64,000 bases of DNA from Streptomyces sp. ADI95-17. Lineage in GTDB: Bacteria > Actinomycetota > Actinomycetes > Streptomycetales > Streptomycetaceae. The notes beneath the pieces were generated by a model. It had not been told where the DNA came from and did no database searches. It was given only the letters and a program-made list of their open reading frames with translations. The stretch spans positions 927,224-991,223 of the forward strand of contig NZ_ML123044.1 of NCBI RefSeq assembly GCF_003846175.1, in the 5' to 3' direction. Made by a program: the position numbers and the translations under genes. The stretch's first letter is position 1. Each line of letters starts with the position of its first letter. This document shows positions 24,826-33,427 of this stretch, piece by piece.

Positions 24826-26451
24826 ATGGACCTGGTCATCCGTAACGCCCACGTCGTCGACGGCACCGGCGCCCCCCGCCGCCGTGCCGATGTGGCCGTC
24901 GTCGACGGCCGGATCGCCGAGATCCGTCCCGAGGGCGCCCCCGGCCCTCGCCCCTCCGCCCGCCGGACGCTCGACGCCGACGGGCTCGTCCTCTCCCCCG
25001 GCTTCATCGACATGCACGCGCACAGCGATCTCGCGCTGCTCCGCGACCCCGACCACAGCGCCAAGGCCGCGCAGGGCGTCACGCTCGAAGTCCTCGGCCA
25101 GGACGGGCTGTCGTACGCCCCGGTCGACGACCGGACGCTCGCCGAGGTCCGCCGTTCCATCACCGGCTGGAACGGAAACGGCGACGACATCGACTTCGAC
25201 TGGCGCACGGTCGGCGAGTACCTGGACCGGCTGGACCGCAACTTCGACGGCCGGGGCATCGCGGTCAACGCCGCCTATCTGATCCCGCAGGGCACGGTCC
25301 GGATGTACGCGGTCGGCTGGGAGGACCGCCCGGCCACCGGGGCCGAGCTGGACCGGATGAAGGAGCTCGTCGCCCAGGGCATGGCGGAAGGCGCGGTCGG
25401 CATGTCGTCCGGGCTCACGTACACCCCCGGCATGTACGCCGACGACGCCGAACTCACCGAGCTGTGCCGGGTGGTGGCCGAGTACGACGGCTACTACTGC
25501 CCGCACCACCGCTCGTACGGGGCGGGGGCGCTCGGCGCGTACGAGGAGATGGTGCAGCTCACCAGGAACGCGGGCTGCGCCCTCCATCTCGCCCACGCCA
25601 CCATGAACTTCGGCGTGAACAAGGGCAGGGCCCCCGAACTGCTCGCCCTGCTCGACCACGCCCTCGACGCGGGCGCCGACATCTCCCTCGACACCTACCC
25701 GTACACGCCCGGCTGCACGACCCTCGTCGCGATGCTGCCGAGCTGGGCGAGCGAGGGCGGGCCCGAGTCGGCGCTCACCCGCCTCGCCGACGACGCCACG
25801 GCGGAACGGATCCGGCACCACATGGAGGTGCTGGGCTCGGACGGCTGCCACGGCGTGCCGATCGAGTGGGACACCATCGAGATCTCGGGGGTCGGCGTCC
25901 CCGCCCTCGCCGACCATGTCGGGCGTACGGTGGCCGAGTCCGCGCGGCTGCGCGGCGAGGCGCCCTGGGCGACCGCGCGCAGGCTGCTCGTCGAGGACCG
26001 GCTCGGCTCGACGATCCTCCAGCACGTGGGCCACGAGGAGAACGTGCGGCAGATCATGCGCCACCGGGTGCACACCGGAGGCAGCGACGGCATCCTCCAG
26101 GGCGACAAGCCGCACCCGCGCGCCTACGGCACGTTCCCGCAGTATCTCGGCCGGTACGCAAGGGAGTTGGGCACTTTGTCGCTGGAGGAGTGCGTCGCCC
26201 ACCTCACCTCGCGCCCGGCACACCGGCTGCGTCTGGCCGACCGGGGGTACGTCCACGAGGGCTACCGTGCCGACCTGGTCCTCTTCGACCCGGAGACGGT
26301 GGCGGCGGGCTCGACGTTCGAGGAGCCGCGCACGCTGCCGGCCGGCATCCCGCACGTGCTGATCGACGGCCGGTTCGTCATCGAGGACGGCCGCCGCACC
26401 CAGGTACTGGCGGGCCGGGCCGTACGGGGAACGGGTCGCGCCGCCGGGTAA
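24826..26451 (+). CDS. N-acyl-D-amino-acid deacylase family amidohydrolase
   Basis: 541 residues; ATG with GGAG 5 bases ahead. D-aminoacylase fold: small beta domain LVIRNAHVVDGTG, metal ligands in FIDMHAHSD (HxH), then CPHHRSYG, LHLAHATM, LDTYPYTPG and GGSDGILQGDKPHPRAYGTFPQYL, which supplies the late Asp. The Cys usual in the 'GxCGxS' motif of bacterial D-aminoacylases is replaced: here LGQDGLSYAP. The metal site or substrate range may therefore differ. It would release D-amino acids from N-acylated forms and feed the deaminase upstream. The order deaminase-deacylase with RidA and permease nearby supports one pathway. Confidence 0.87.
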   Translation: MDLVIRNAHVVDGTGAPRRRADVAVVDGRIAEIRPEGAPGPRPSARRTLDADGLVLSPGFIDMHAHSDLALLRDPDHSAKAAQGVTLEVLGQDGLSYAPVDDRTLAEVRRSITGWNGNGDDIDFDWRTVGEYLDRLDRNFDGRGIAVNAAYLIPQGTVRMYAVGWEDRPATGAELDRMKELVAQGMAEGAVGMSSGLTYTPGMYADDAELTELCRVVAEYDGYYCPHHRSYGAGALGAYEEMVQLTRNAGCALHLAHATMNFGVNKGRAPELLALLDHALDAGADISLDTYPYTPGCTTLVAMLPSWASEGGPESALTRLADDATAERIRHHMEVLGSDGCHGVPIEWDTIEISGVGVPALADHVGRTVAESARLRGEAPWATARRLLVEDRLGSTILQHVGHEENVRQIMRHRVHTGGSDGILQGDKPHPRAYGTFPQYLGRYARELGTLSLEECVAHLTSRPAHRLRLADRGYVHEGYRADLVLFDPETVAAGSTFEEPRTLPAGIPHVLIDGRFVIEDGRRTQVLAGRAVRGTGRAAG

Positions 26452-26463
26452 CGCGTCCGGCTC

Positions 26464-27348
26464 TCACTCCCCCGCCTGCTCCTTCGCCTGCTCCTTCGCC
26501 TGCTCCTTCGCCTGCTCCTTCGCCTGTTCCTTCGCCCAGGCCAGGTCCTCCTCGGTCGGGGCGTCGTCCTGGGTGAGGCTGTGCCGCCAGTAGCCGCTGA
26601 ACTCCACGGCCTTCCTGGCCAGCCCGCGCTCCTCGACCAGGTGGCGGCGCAGGGCCCGTACCGCCGCCGCCTCACCGGCCAGCCACGCGGCCCCGGAACC
26701 GGCGGGCAGCCGGGCCGCCCGTACCGCGTCCGGCAGCGACCCGCCCCGATCCCGGTGCACCCAGTGGACGCTCACCTCGCCGTCCGAGACGAGCGGCCGC
26801 TCCTCCGCCGCGTCGGCGACCTCGGCCCAGACGAGCGCCCGCGCCCCGGCCGGCAGCGACTCCAGCAGGGTCCCGATCGCGGGCAGCGCCGTCTCGTCGC
26901 CGGCCAGCAGCAGCCAGTCGGCGGCGGGCAGCGGCCGGGCGTACAGCGACGACGGTCCGACCATGCCGAGCACATCGCCGGGGCGCGCGTCCCGGCCCCA
27001 GCGGGCGGCGGGCCCGTCGTCGCCGTGGAGCACGAAGTCGACCGCCATCACATCCAGTCGGCGGTCGTACCCGCGGACGGTGAAGCTCCGCAGCAGCGGC
27101 CGCTCGGGCTCGGGAATCGCGAGGTACGCCTCGTACCACCGCATGCCGTACGTGTCGTCGGCCTCCGGCTCCGGCAGCCGGGGCACGCCCTGCCCCGCCC
27201 TCGGGAAGCAGAGCTTCATCTGCTGGTCGGGCCGGTCCTCCATGAGCTCCGCCAACGCGTCCCCGGTGAAGGTGACGCATGTCGTGCGCGGAGTGATCCG
27301 CTCCACGCCGACGACCCGTACGTACGACACGGTCAACGCCTGCCCCAT
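26464..27348 (-). CDS. Siderophore-interacting protein (FAD-dependent ferric reductase)
   Basis: 294 residues from the ATG at 27348 with GGTGGGAG ahead; a GTG 4 codons upstream is possible. FAD-binding barrel with VERITPRTTCVTFTGD, MKLCFP and RSFTVRGYDRRLDVMAVDFVLHGDDGPAARWGRDARPGDVLGMVGP. The NAD(P)H half has WLLLAGDETALPAIGTLLESLP and the closing EFSGYWRHSLTQDDAP, all typical of the ViuB/SIP group. It reduces ferric siderophores in the cytosol to release iron. The last 22 residues are five KEQA repeats from a 12-bp tandem repeat. The divergent TetR gene and two operator boxes at 27402-27450 suggest local control. Confidence 0.93.
   Translation of the reverse strand: MGQALTVSYVRVVGVERITPRTTCVTFTGDALAELMEDRPDQQMKLCFPRAGQGVPRLPEPEADDTYGMRWYEAYLAIPEPERPLLRSFTVRGYDRRLDVMAVDFVLHGDDGPAARWGRDARPGDVLGMVGPSSLYARPLPAADWLLLAGDETALPAIGTLLESLPAGARALVWAEVADAAEERPLVSDGEVSVHWVHRDRGGSLPDAVRAARLPAGSGAAWLAGEAAAVRALRRHLVEERGLARKAVEFSGYWRHSLTQDDAPTEEDLAWAKEQAKEQAKEQAKEQAKEQAGE
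26474..26533. repeat. 12-bp tandem repeat at the 3' end of the siderophore-interacting gene
   Basis: Five units of GCCTGCTCCTTC (last unit with one change) encode KEQA repeats at the protein's C-terminus. Unit length is a multiple of three, so copy number can change without frameshift. Confidence 0.9.
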
Positions 27349-27401
27349 CGCGGCTCCCACCTTCTCCGGCTTCCGCAGTTTCTGCGGCTTCTCCGGCTGA
27401 T

Positions 27402-27450
27402 ACTTTACGTCGTAAGGAATTGCTCGGCGAAGTTACTTTATGGCGTAAGG
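27402..27450. promoter_or_regulatory. Two TetR-type operator boxes
   Basis: ACTTTACGTCGTAAGG (27402-27417) and ACTTTATGGCGTAAGG (27435-27450) are two copies of one near-palindrome (CTTwACG/CGTAAG). Their centres are 33 bases apart, about three helical turns. They lie between the divergent siderophore-interacting and TetR genes, and the second copy includes the TetR ribosome site. Autoregulation and control of the reductase are expected. Confidence 0.75.
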
Positions 27451-27458
27451 AGTCGCAA

Positions 27459-28286
27459 GTGGTGGTCTTTGCCGGACAGGGCGACGCCCGCCGTTCGATG
27501 TCCCTGCTCTGGCGCGCCGGCCGGCCGGAGCAGCCGGGCCGGCGCCCCGGTCCCGGCCCCAGGCCGGGGCTGAGCGTCGATGCGATCGTGACCGCCGCGA
27601 TCGCCGTCGCGGACGAGGACGGCATGGCCGCGCTCTCGATGCGCGCGGTGGGCGAGCGGCTCGGCCGCACGGCGATGGCGCTCTACACCTACGTGCCCAG
27701 CAAGGGCGAGCTGCTGGACCTGATGTACGACGCGGTCCACGCCGAGCTGCCCACCGAGTACGACGACACCGGCGACTGGCGTGCGGGCCTGACCGACTGG
27801 GCGCGGGACGGGCTCGAATTCCACCTCCGCCACCCCTGGGTGCTCCAGGTCTCCCAGGCCCGCCCGGTGCTCGGCCCGCACGAGTACGCGGGGCTGGACA
27901 CGCTGGTGCGCCTGCTGAACGCGACCGGGCTCGAAGCGCACTTGGTGCGGCGGCTGGCCGGCACGCTCTCCCACTTCGTGCGCGGCTGCGCCGGGACGGT
28001 CGCGGAGGCGCGGCAGGCGGCGGCGGTGACGGGCGAGTCGGACGAGGAGTGGTGGTTCGCCCGCTCGGCGCTGCTGGGCGAGGTGGCGCCCGACTTCGCG
28101 GAGCGCTATCCGAGCCTGGTCGCGATGGAGACCGGCTCCACGCCGCAGCCACCGGCCCCGGAGCCGGACGGGGAGGCGGTGCCGTACCTGGAGCGGGAGG
28201 CGCGGGAGACGTTCACCGCCGGGCTCGGGGTGCTGCTCGACGGGATCGAGGCGGCGGTCCGGCGCGCGGGCACGCCCCGGACATGA
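27459..28286 (+). CDS. TetR-family regulator (TetR-class C-terminal domain)
   Basis: 275 residues from the GTG at 27459 with AAGGAG 6 bases ahead. After a Pro/Gly-rich start, the helix-turn-helix is IVTAAIAVADEDGMAALSMRAVGERLGRTAMALYTYVPSKGELLDLMYDAV (residues 42-95), where MALYTYVPSK is the recognition segment. The ligand domain matches the tetracycline-repressor C-terminal class (GLEFHLRHPWVLQVSQARPVLGPHE). It is divergent from the siderophore-interacting gene, with two operators between them. The ligand is unknown; iron-related control is only an inference from context. Confidence 0.9.
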   Translation: MVVFAGQGDARRSMSLLWRAGRPEQPGRRPGPGPRPGLSVDAIVTAAIAVADEDGMAALSMRAVGERLGRTAMALYTYVPSKGELLDLMYDAVHAELPTEYDDTGDWRAGLTDWARDGLEFHLRHPWVLQVSQARPVLGPHEYAGLDTLVRLLNATGLEAHLVRRLAGTLSHFVRGCAGTVAEARQAAAVTGESDEEWWFARSALLGEVAPDFAERYPSLVAMETGSTPQPPAPEPDGEAVPYLEREARETFTAGLGVLLDGIEAAVRRAGTPRT

Positions 28287-28292
28287 ACGCGT

Positions 28293-28327
28293 CGCCGCCG
28301 CGGCACCCGGTGGGCACCGCGGCGGCG
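28293..28327. terminator. Bidirectional hairpin terminator
   Basis: Perfect 11-bp stem CGCCGCCGCGG/CCGCGGCGGCG with a 13-base loop, between the convergent TetR and protease genes. Confidence 0.8.
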
Positions 28328-28341
28328 AGGGGTTCAGCGGG

Positions 28342-29202
28342 TCACGGCTTGGGCAGGGCACACCCCGCACGGTCGAGGTCGAACTTGTTGCCGGTGCCGA
28401 TGCACGGCACGATGCCGTACGTCTCCTGGGCGTAGTTGATGCCCTCGCGCACCGTCACATTGCCGTTCTCGTCGACCTCGCACGGGTTGTTGTCCGTGCA
28501 CTCCTGGCCGTCCTCGTTGCCGGTGTTGTTGACGGCGACGACCTTGCCGGTCGCGTTGTCGATCACCGGGGAGCCGGACGTACCGCCGATGGTCTGGCAG
28601 GCGGAGGTGTAGCGGACCGAGTCCTTCCAGGTCCACTCGCCTTCCTTGAGGCGGTAGACGAAGCCGTCGACGTTGCAGGAGTACGTGCGTTTCCAGTAAC
28701 CGGACACGACGGTGATCGCGGTGCCCTGGACCGGGTGCGCGGTGTTCAGCTCCAGCGCCTTGATGCCGTAGGTGCTCTCGATCTGGGCGTAGGTGCTGGT
28801 GAGTTCGTACACCGATATGTCGGTGTCGGTCATCGTCCCGTACGCGATCTTGCTGGCCCGCAGGGTGCCGACGCCGCTGCCCGAGGCGTTGAGCAGGGTG
28901 AAGCTGCGGGTGGACGGCTGGTCGAGGACGACCTCGCCGGGGCCCGGGAATCCCGACTCCATGCAGTGCCCGTTGGAGAGCACCAGCGCGGGGTCGTCGG
29001 GCTGGGAGTCCGGGGTGCGGACGACGGAGCCGGAACAGTTGCTGAGCGCCACGGTGCCGGCGAAGTTGACCGCCTTGGGCCTGGCCTTCTCCTTGACCGC
29101 GGCGGGCGACGCCGCATCGTGGCCGGTTGCTGCGGTTGCGGGCGCGACGCCTGCCCCGAGGAGCAGGACAGCGAACAGCGCACCGACGAGAGGCTTGTTC
29201 AT
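28342..29202 (-). CDS. Secreted trypsin-like serine protease
   Basis: 286 residues with a clear signal peptide (MNKPLVGALFAVLLLGAGVAPATAA). Chymotrypsin-fold triad: His in VLSNGHCM, Asp in TDTDISVYEL and Ser in QTIGGTSGSPVIDN. The GTSGSP context rather than GDSGGP is typical of bacterial S1 relatives. Paired cysteines (SNCSG/NGHC, SCNV/ACQT, ECTDNNPC) support disulfides and export. Asparagine-rich loops near the end (NNTGNEDGQECTDNN) resemble a calcium site. It acts outside the cell; the substrate is unknown. Single gene with its own terminator. Confidence 0.88.
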   Translation of the reverse strand: MNKPLVGALFAVLLLGAGVAPATAATGHDAASPAAVKEKARPKAVNFAGTVALSNCSGSVVRTPDSQPDDPALVLSNGHCMESGFPGPGEVVLDQPSTRSFTLLNASGSGVGTLRASKIAYGTMTDTDISVYELTSTYAQIESTYGIKALELNTAHPVQGTAITVVSGYWKRTYSCNVDGFVYRLKEGEWTWKDSVRYTSACQTIGGTSGSPVIDNATGKVVAVNNTGNEDGQECTDNNPCEVDENGNVTVREGINYAQETYGIVPCIGTGNKFDLDRAGCALPKP

Positions 29203-29493
29203 GTGGGGGTCCCCTCAAGTGACCTGAGCAGGGGCCCGATGGCTCCCGCCCACCGAAGTTGCCTTCGGATTTGACATGCGCATGTTGGCGTACCGCAGGG
29301 GCCCCCACAAGGGGCGGTTTCAAGCCGTCGGGCTCCGGGGTCCGTCCGGGCGCGGCCGGTTCCACCGGGGTGGCCCCTCACGCACCGGGGGAATCCCCCC
29401 GGGAATTCCGGGGGCCGGCCCCAGCGCGCGGCGGGGCGGTCGCGGGCGAAGATCCAATCGACACCGCAGAAAAGCAAGGTGAGGGGTACACAC

Positions 29494-30894
29494 ATGAGCA
29501 GGCACCGGAAGCGCATCGGCCGGCGCGCACTGCTGGCGACGGCGGCGGTCGCGGCGGGAGCGGTCCTCGTTCCCGTGGCGGCCCGGACCGCCACCGCCGG
29601 CACCGTGATCACCACGGATTCCGCGAGCGCCGCCGACATCGCGGGGACCGCCGGTGCCGAGCGGAGCCCCGTCCGTGCGCTGGAGCGGGCGGCCCATCCG
29701 CTGCGCTCGACCGAACCGGGCGGGAACACGGCCGACCTGCGCGCCCTGAGCACGATGGTCGGCGACGCCGACGTGGTCGGCCTCGGCGAGGCCACCCACG
29801 GCTCCCACGAGTTCTTCACCATGAAGCAGCGGGTCTTCCGCCACCTCGTCGAGACGAAGGGCTTCACCACCTTCGCCCTGGAGATGAGCTGGTCCGGTGG
29901 GCTCCGGATCGACGACTACCTCCAGACCGGCGAGGGCGACGCCCGCCAGCTGGCCGAGGAGGTCTTCGCCGAATCGCCCTGGGAACGCGAGGAGTTCGTC
30001 GGCCTCATCGAGTGGATGCGTGCCTACAACCGCCACCACCCCGACCGCACCCTGCACTTCATGGGCGACGACATCGGCGCCCCGGCGGTCGACGACGCGT
30101 TCTTCGGCCGGGTGACGGACTATGTGAAGGAGAACCACCCGGAGGCACTGCCACGGCTCGACGCGCTCTACACCGGACTGCGCCCGATCGACGACGTCTT
30201 CGCCTATCTGGGCAGGCCGCTCGCGGAACGGAAACGGCTCGCCGCCGACGCACAGCGGGCCCTCCGCCTGATCAGCGGCCTGAAGGGCTCTGGCGAGGCG
30301 TTCGCCTGGGCCGAGCAGAACGCCCGCTCCATCGCCCAGACCGCCGAGTTCCTCACCATGAACCCCGACGACCCGGATGCGATGGCCGAATTCCAGCGCT
30401 TCCGCGACGAGGTGATGGCCCAGAACATCGTCTGGTGGCAGCAGCGGACCGGCGGCAAGATCCTGCTGTCGGCGCACAACGACCACGTCGGCTACTTCGC
30501 CGGTGACCCCGAGCTGTATCCGAAGACGCAGGGATCGTTCCTGCGTGATGCGATGGGCCGGAACTACCTGCCCATCGGCTTCACCTTCGACCGGGGCTCC
30601 TTCCTGTCGAAGGAGAGCGCCCTCGGCGGCAAATGGAAGAAGTACACCGTGGGCGCGGCCGGGCCCGGCCGGAACGAGTACACCCTCGATCAGGTCCGCT
30701 ACCGGGACTTCTATCTGGACACCCGCAGGGCCCCGGCCGCCGCGCGCGCCTGGCTGAAGGTCGCCCGGCCCACGCTCGGCATCGGCACACAGTTCCCCGA
30801 GGAACCGCGCGATGTCGCTCTCGCCAGGTCCTACGACGTCCTCATCCACCTCCACGAGGTCCGGGAGGCCGACGGACTGAAGCCACGACCGTGA
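29494..30894 (+). CDS. Exported erythromycin-esterase-family protein
   Basis: 466 residues from the ATG at 29494, with GAGGGG 7 bases ahead. The N-terminus has RHRKRIGRRALLATAAVAAGAVLVPVAA, a twin-arginine-like or Sec signal (GRRALLA). The erythromycin esterase/succinoglycan-synthesis fold is marked by VVGLGEATHGSHEFFTMKQRVFRHLVE, ALEMSWSGG, LHFMGDDIG and ILLSAHNDHVGYF, with the two His and Glu positions needed for hydrolysis in EreA/EreB-type enzymes. Most resistance esterases are cytosolic, so this exported form may act on a different ester. I would not call it a resistance gene without assay. Confidence 0.85.
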   Translation: MSRHRKRIGRRALLATAAVAAGAVLVPVAARTATAGTVITTDSASAADIAGTAGAERSPVRALERAAHPLRSTEPGGNTADLRALSTMVGDADVVGLGEATHGSHEFFTMKQRVFRHLVETKGFTTFALEMSWSGGLRIDDYLQTGEGDARQLAEEVFAESPWEREEFVGLIEWMRAYNRHHPDRTLHFMGDDIGAPAVDDAFFGRVTDYVKENHPEALPRLDALYTGLRPIDDVFAYLGRPLAERKRLAADAQRALRLISGLKGSGEAFAWAEQNARSIAQTAEFLTMNPDDPDAMAEFQRFRDEVMAQNIVWWQQRTGGKILLSAHNDHVGYFAGDPELYPKTQGSFLRDAMGRNYLPIGFTFDRGSFLSKESALGGKWKKYTVGAAGPGRNEYTLDQVRYRDFYLDTRRAPAAARAWLKVARPTLGIGTQFPEEPRDVALARSYDVLIHLHEVREADGLKPRP

Positions 30895-30913
30895 CCGGAT
30901 CCGGGCACCGGAC

Positions 30914-30931
30914 GCCGGGTCCGGACCCGGC
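30914..30931. terminator. Palindromic terminator-like element
   Basis: GCCGGGTCCGGACCCGGC is a perfect 18-bp palindrome, 20 bases after the esterase stop and before the N-acetyltransferase gene. A partial second copy of the CCGGACCCGG core follows. Probably a weak terminator. Confidence 0.5.
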
Positions 30932-30994
30932 GAACCGGACCCGGACCCCTCCCGCGACGGGCGGCCACCGCCCCGGCTTGCGTACGGTCGGCAC

Positions 30995-31846
30995 ATGACC
31001 TCCGACCGCGCCGCCGATCCCGGCCCCCGCCCCGCCCTCGACCTGGACGCCTACCTCGCCCGCATCGGCTGGAGCGGGGAGCGTCGGCCCACCGCCGACG
31101 TACTGCGCTCCGTGCACCGGGCCCATGCGCTGGGCATCCCCTTCGAGAACCTGGAGCCGGTGCTGGGCAGCGCGCCCTCGCTGGCGATCGCCGACCTGGA
31201 GGCGAAGCTCGTACGCGGTGGGCGCGGCGGATACTGCTACGAGCACAACACGCTGCTCGCCGCCGCGCTGACCGCGCTCGGCTTCCGGATCACACTGCTC
31301 TGCGCCCGGGTCGTGGTGGGGGCCGGGCCCGGGGACATCCGGCCGCGTACGCACATGCTGATGCTGGCCGGGGTGCCGGGCGAGCCGACGCCGTATGTGG
31401 CGGACGTCGGCTTCGGCTCCATCGGCGCGCTGCTGGAGCCGGTCCCGCTGGCCGCCGGTACCGAGGTGGCCGACACCCCGCGCCGCCACCGGCTGGTGAA
31501 CACCCCGCACGACGGGCCGCTCGCACAGTGGGAGCTCCAGGCGCACACCCCCGACGGGGCGTGGGAGTCCCAGTACGCCTTCACGGTGGAGCCCTTCGAG
31601 GCACCGGACTACGAGGTGATCAACTGGCACATCGCGACCAACCCGCGCTCCCCGTTCTCACGCCGGGTGTACGCCCAGCGCACCACCCCGGACGCCCATC
31701 TGTCGCTGACCGGCCGCACCCTCACGGTGACGGCGCCGGACGGCACCCGCGAGGTCCGGGAGCTGTCGGACGGGGCGGAGGCGCTGCGCGTACTGGCGGC
31801 CGACTTCGGCATCCGCGTGCCCCCGGGCATCCGGCTGCCGGAGTAG
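30995..31846 (+). CDS. nat: Arylamine N-acetyltransferase
   Basis: 283 residues. The acetyl-CoA-dependent NAT triad is visible: Cys in RGGRGGYCYEHN, His in RTHMLMLA and Asp in YVADVGFGS. The N-terminal DLDAYLARIGWSGERRPTADVLRSVHRAHALGIPFENL is also standard. It transfers acetyl from acetyl-CoA to arylamines or hydrazines through the Cys. It stands alone between the esterase and a purine-rich tract; no pathway partner is adjacent. The start ATG lacks a strong ribosome site, so a leaderless transcript is possible. Confidence 0.93.
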   Translation: MTSDRAADPGPRPALDLDAYLARIGWSGERRPTADVLRSVHRAHALGIPFENLEPVLGSAPSLAIADLEAKLVRGGRGGYCYEHNTLLAAALTALGFRITLLCARVVVGAGPGDIRPRTHMLMLAGVPGEPTPYVADVGFGSIGALLEPVPLAAGTEVADTPRRHRLVNTPHDGPLAQWELQAHTPDGAWESQYAFTVEPFEAPDYEVINWHIATNPRSPFSRRVYAQRTTPDAHLSLTGRTLTVTAPDGTREVRELSDGAEALRVLAADFGIRVPPGIRLPE

Positions 31847-31902
31847 GAGGGGGGAGAGAGGAGACGGGGAGAGAGGGGGACGGGGAGACGGGGAGGGGGA
31901 AA
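31845..31902 (+). repeat. Purine-rich low-complexity tract
   Basis: About 58 bases of almost only G and A, with repeated GACGGGGAGA units, beginning at the acetyltransferase stop codon. No gene is seen here. The rest of the 267-base gap to the aminotransferase holds nothing I can name except a possible TAAGCT -10 box about 10 bases before the aminotransferase ATG. Confidence 0.7.
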
Positions 31903-32113
31903 CGCTCGTGGCGCATCTCACCCGCCCGCGTCCGTCACGCCCGGATTCCACCGCATTCGAAGCCCCGCCCCCGTCCCCGCCCGGCGTTCCCACGGTCGCG
32001 GACTGTGGGCGCATGGCTATGGAAGACGGGGCGGGGCCGAGGGAGTACCCGGGTGGGGCAACCGGGAGGGAAAGCCCGGGCAACAGGGGCAACGCGGTCG
32101 TAAGCTCCCAGAC

Positions 32114-33325
32114 ATGCAGGTCATCCAGTCCACGAAGCTCGCCAATGTCTGTTACGAAATCCGGGGCCCCGTTCTGGAGGAGGCGATGCGGCTGGAAGCG
32201 GCCGGTCACCGCATCCTCAAGCTGAACACCGGCAACCCTGCCGCGTTCGGGTTCGAGTGCCCGCCCGAGATTCTTGAGGACATACTGCGCAACCTCTCCG
32301 GGGCGCACGGCTACGGCGACGCGAAGGGGCTGCTGTCCGCGCGGCGGGCGGTGATGCAGCACTACCAGACCAAGGGGATCGACCTCGACGTCGAGGACAT
32401 CTACCTGGGCAACGGCGTCTCCGAGCTGATCCAGATGTCGATGCAGGCGCTGCTCGACGACGGGGACGAGGTCCTCGTGCCGGCTCCGGACTATCCGCTG
32501 TGGACCGCCTCGGTGTCGCTGGCCGGCGGCACGGCCGTGCACTACCGGTGCGACGAGCAGTCCGACTGGATGCCGGACCTCGCCGACATCGAGCGGCGGA
32601 TCACCGACCGCACCAAGGCCCTCGTGATCATCAACCCGAACAATCCGACGGGTGCGGTGTACGACGACGAGATGCTGCGCGGGCTGACGGAGATCGCCCG
32701 GCGCCACAACCTGGTCGTCTGCTCCGACGAGATCTACGACCGGATCCTGTACGACGGGGCGACCCACACCCCGACCGCGACGATCGCGCCCGATCTGATG
32801 GTGCTCACCTTCAACGGGCTCTCCAAGAACTACCGGGTGGCCGGCTACCGGTCGGGCTGGCTGGCGGTCTGCGGCCCGAAGGCGCACGCCTCCTCGTACA
32901 TCGAGGGGCTGACGATCCTCGCCAACATGCGGCTCTGCGCCAACATGCCCTCGCAGCACGCCGTGGCCACCGCGCTCGGCGGGCGGCAGTCGATCGAGGA
33001 CCTGGTGCTGCCGGGCGGGCGGATCCTGGAGCAGCGGGACACAGCGTACGACCTGCTGACGCAGATCCCCGGCGTGACCTGTGTGAAGCCGAAGGGGGCG
33101 CTGTACCTCTTCCCGCGCCTGGACCCCAAGGTCTACAAGATCAAGGACGACCGGCAGATGGTGCTCGACCTGCTGCGGGCCGAGAAGATCATGGTCGTGC
33201 ACGGTACCGGGTTCAACTGGCCCGAGCCCGACCACTTCCGGGTGGTGACGCTGCCGTCGACCGAGGATCTGACGGACGCGGTGAGCCGGATCGCGCACTT
33301 CCTGGACGGGTACGGCCAGCCCTAG
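32114..33325 (+). CDS. PLP-dependent aminotransferase, alanine/aspartate type (AlaA-like)
   Basis: 403 residues. Fold-type I class I/II aminotransferase: LNTGNPAAFGFECPPEIL, HGYGDAKGLLSARRAVMQHYQ, IYLGNGVSELIQMSMQALLDDGDEVLVPAPDYPLWTA, VIINPNNPTGAVY, VCSDEIYDRILYDG and the Schiff-base Lys in FNGLSKNYRVAGYRSGW. It is closest to the glutamate-pyruvate (AlaA) group. It interconverts amino and keto acids with PLP in the cytosol. ATG with no clear ribosome site and a TAAGCT box just upstream suggests a leaderless mRNA. Confidence 0.92.
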   Translation: MQVIQSTKLANVCYEIRGPVLEEAMRLEAAGHRILKLNTGNPAAFGFECPPEILEDILRNLSGAHGYGDAKGLLSARRAVMQHYQTKGIDLDVEDIYLGNGVSELIQMSMQALLDDGDEVLVPAPDYPLWTASVSLAGGTAVHYRCDEQSDWMPDLADIERRITDRTKALVIINPNNPTGAVYDDEMLRGLTEIARRHNLVVCSDEIYDRILYDGATHTPTATIAPDLMVLTFNGLSKNYRVAGYRSGWLAVCGPKAHASSYIEGLTILANMRLCANMPSQHAVATALGGRQSIEDLVLPGGRILEQRDTAYDLLTQIPGVTCVKPKGALYLFPRLDPKVYKIKDDRQMVLDLLRAEKIMVVHGTGFNWPEPDHFRVVTLPSTEDLTDAVSRIAHFLDGYGQP

Positions 33326-33427
33326 CCGACGGCCACCGCCGATTCCACGGAACCAGGAATCGATGGCGAACAACTTTAGACTGAATCCAAGGTAGGATGG
33401 TCGCACTGCAACACCAGGAGGCCATCC

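Noticed and set aside
21346..26355. A leftward open frame of 1669 codons crossing kinase, deaminase and D-aminoacylase genes
   Set aside because: It is an antisense frame kept open by GC bias. Only its last 252 codons are the IclR gene, which has its own start and ribosome site.
29494..30894. Calling this a macrolide resistance gene
   Set aside because: Family match alone does not show macrolide hydrolysis and the export signal argues against the usual role.
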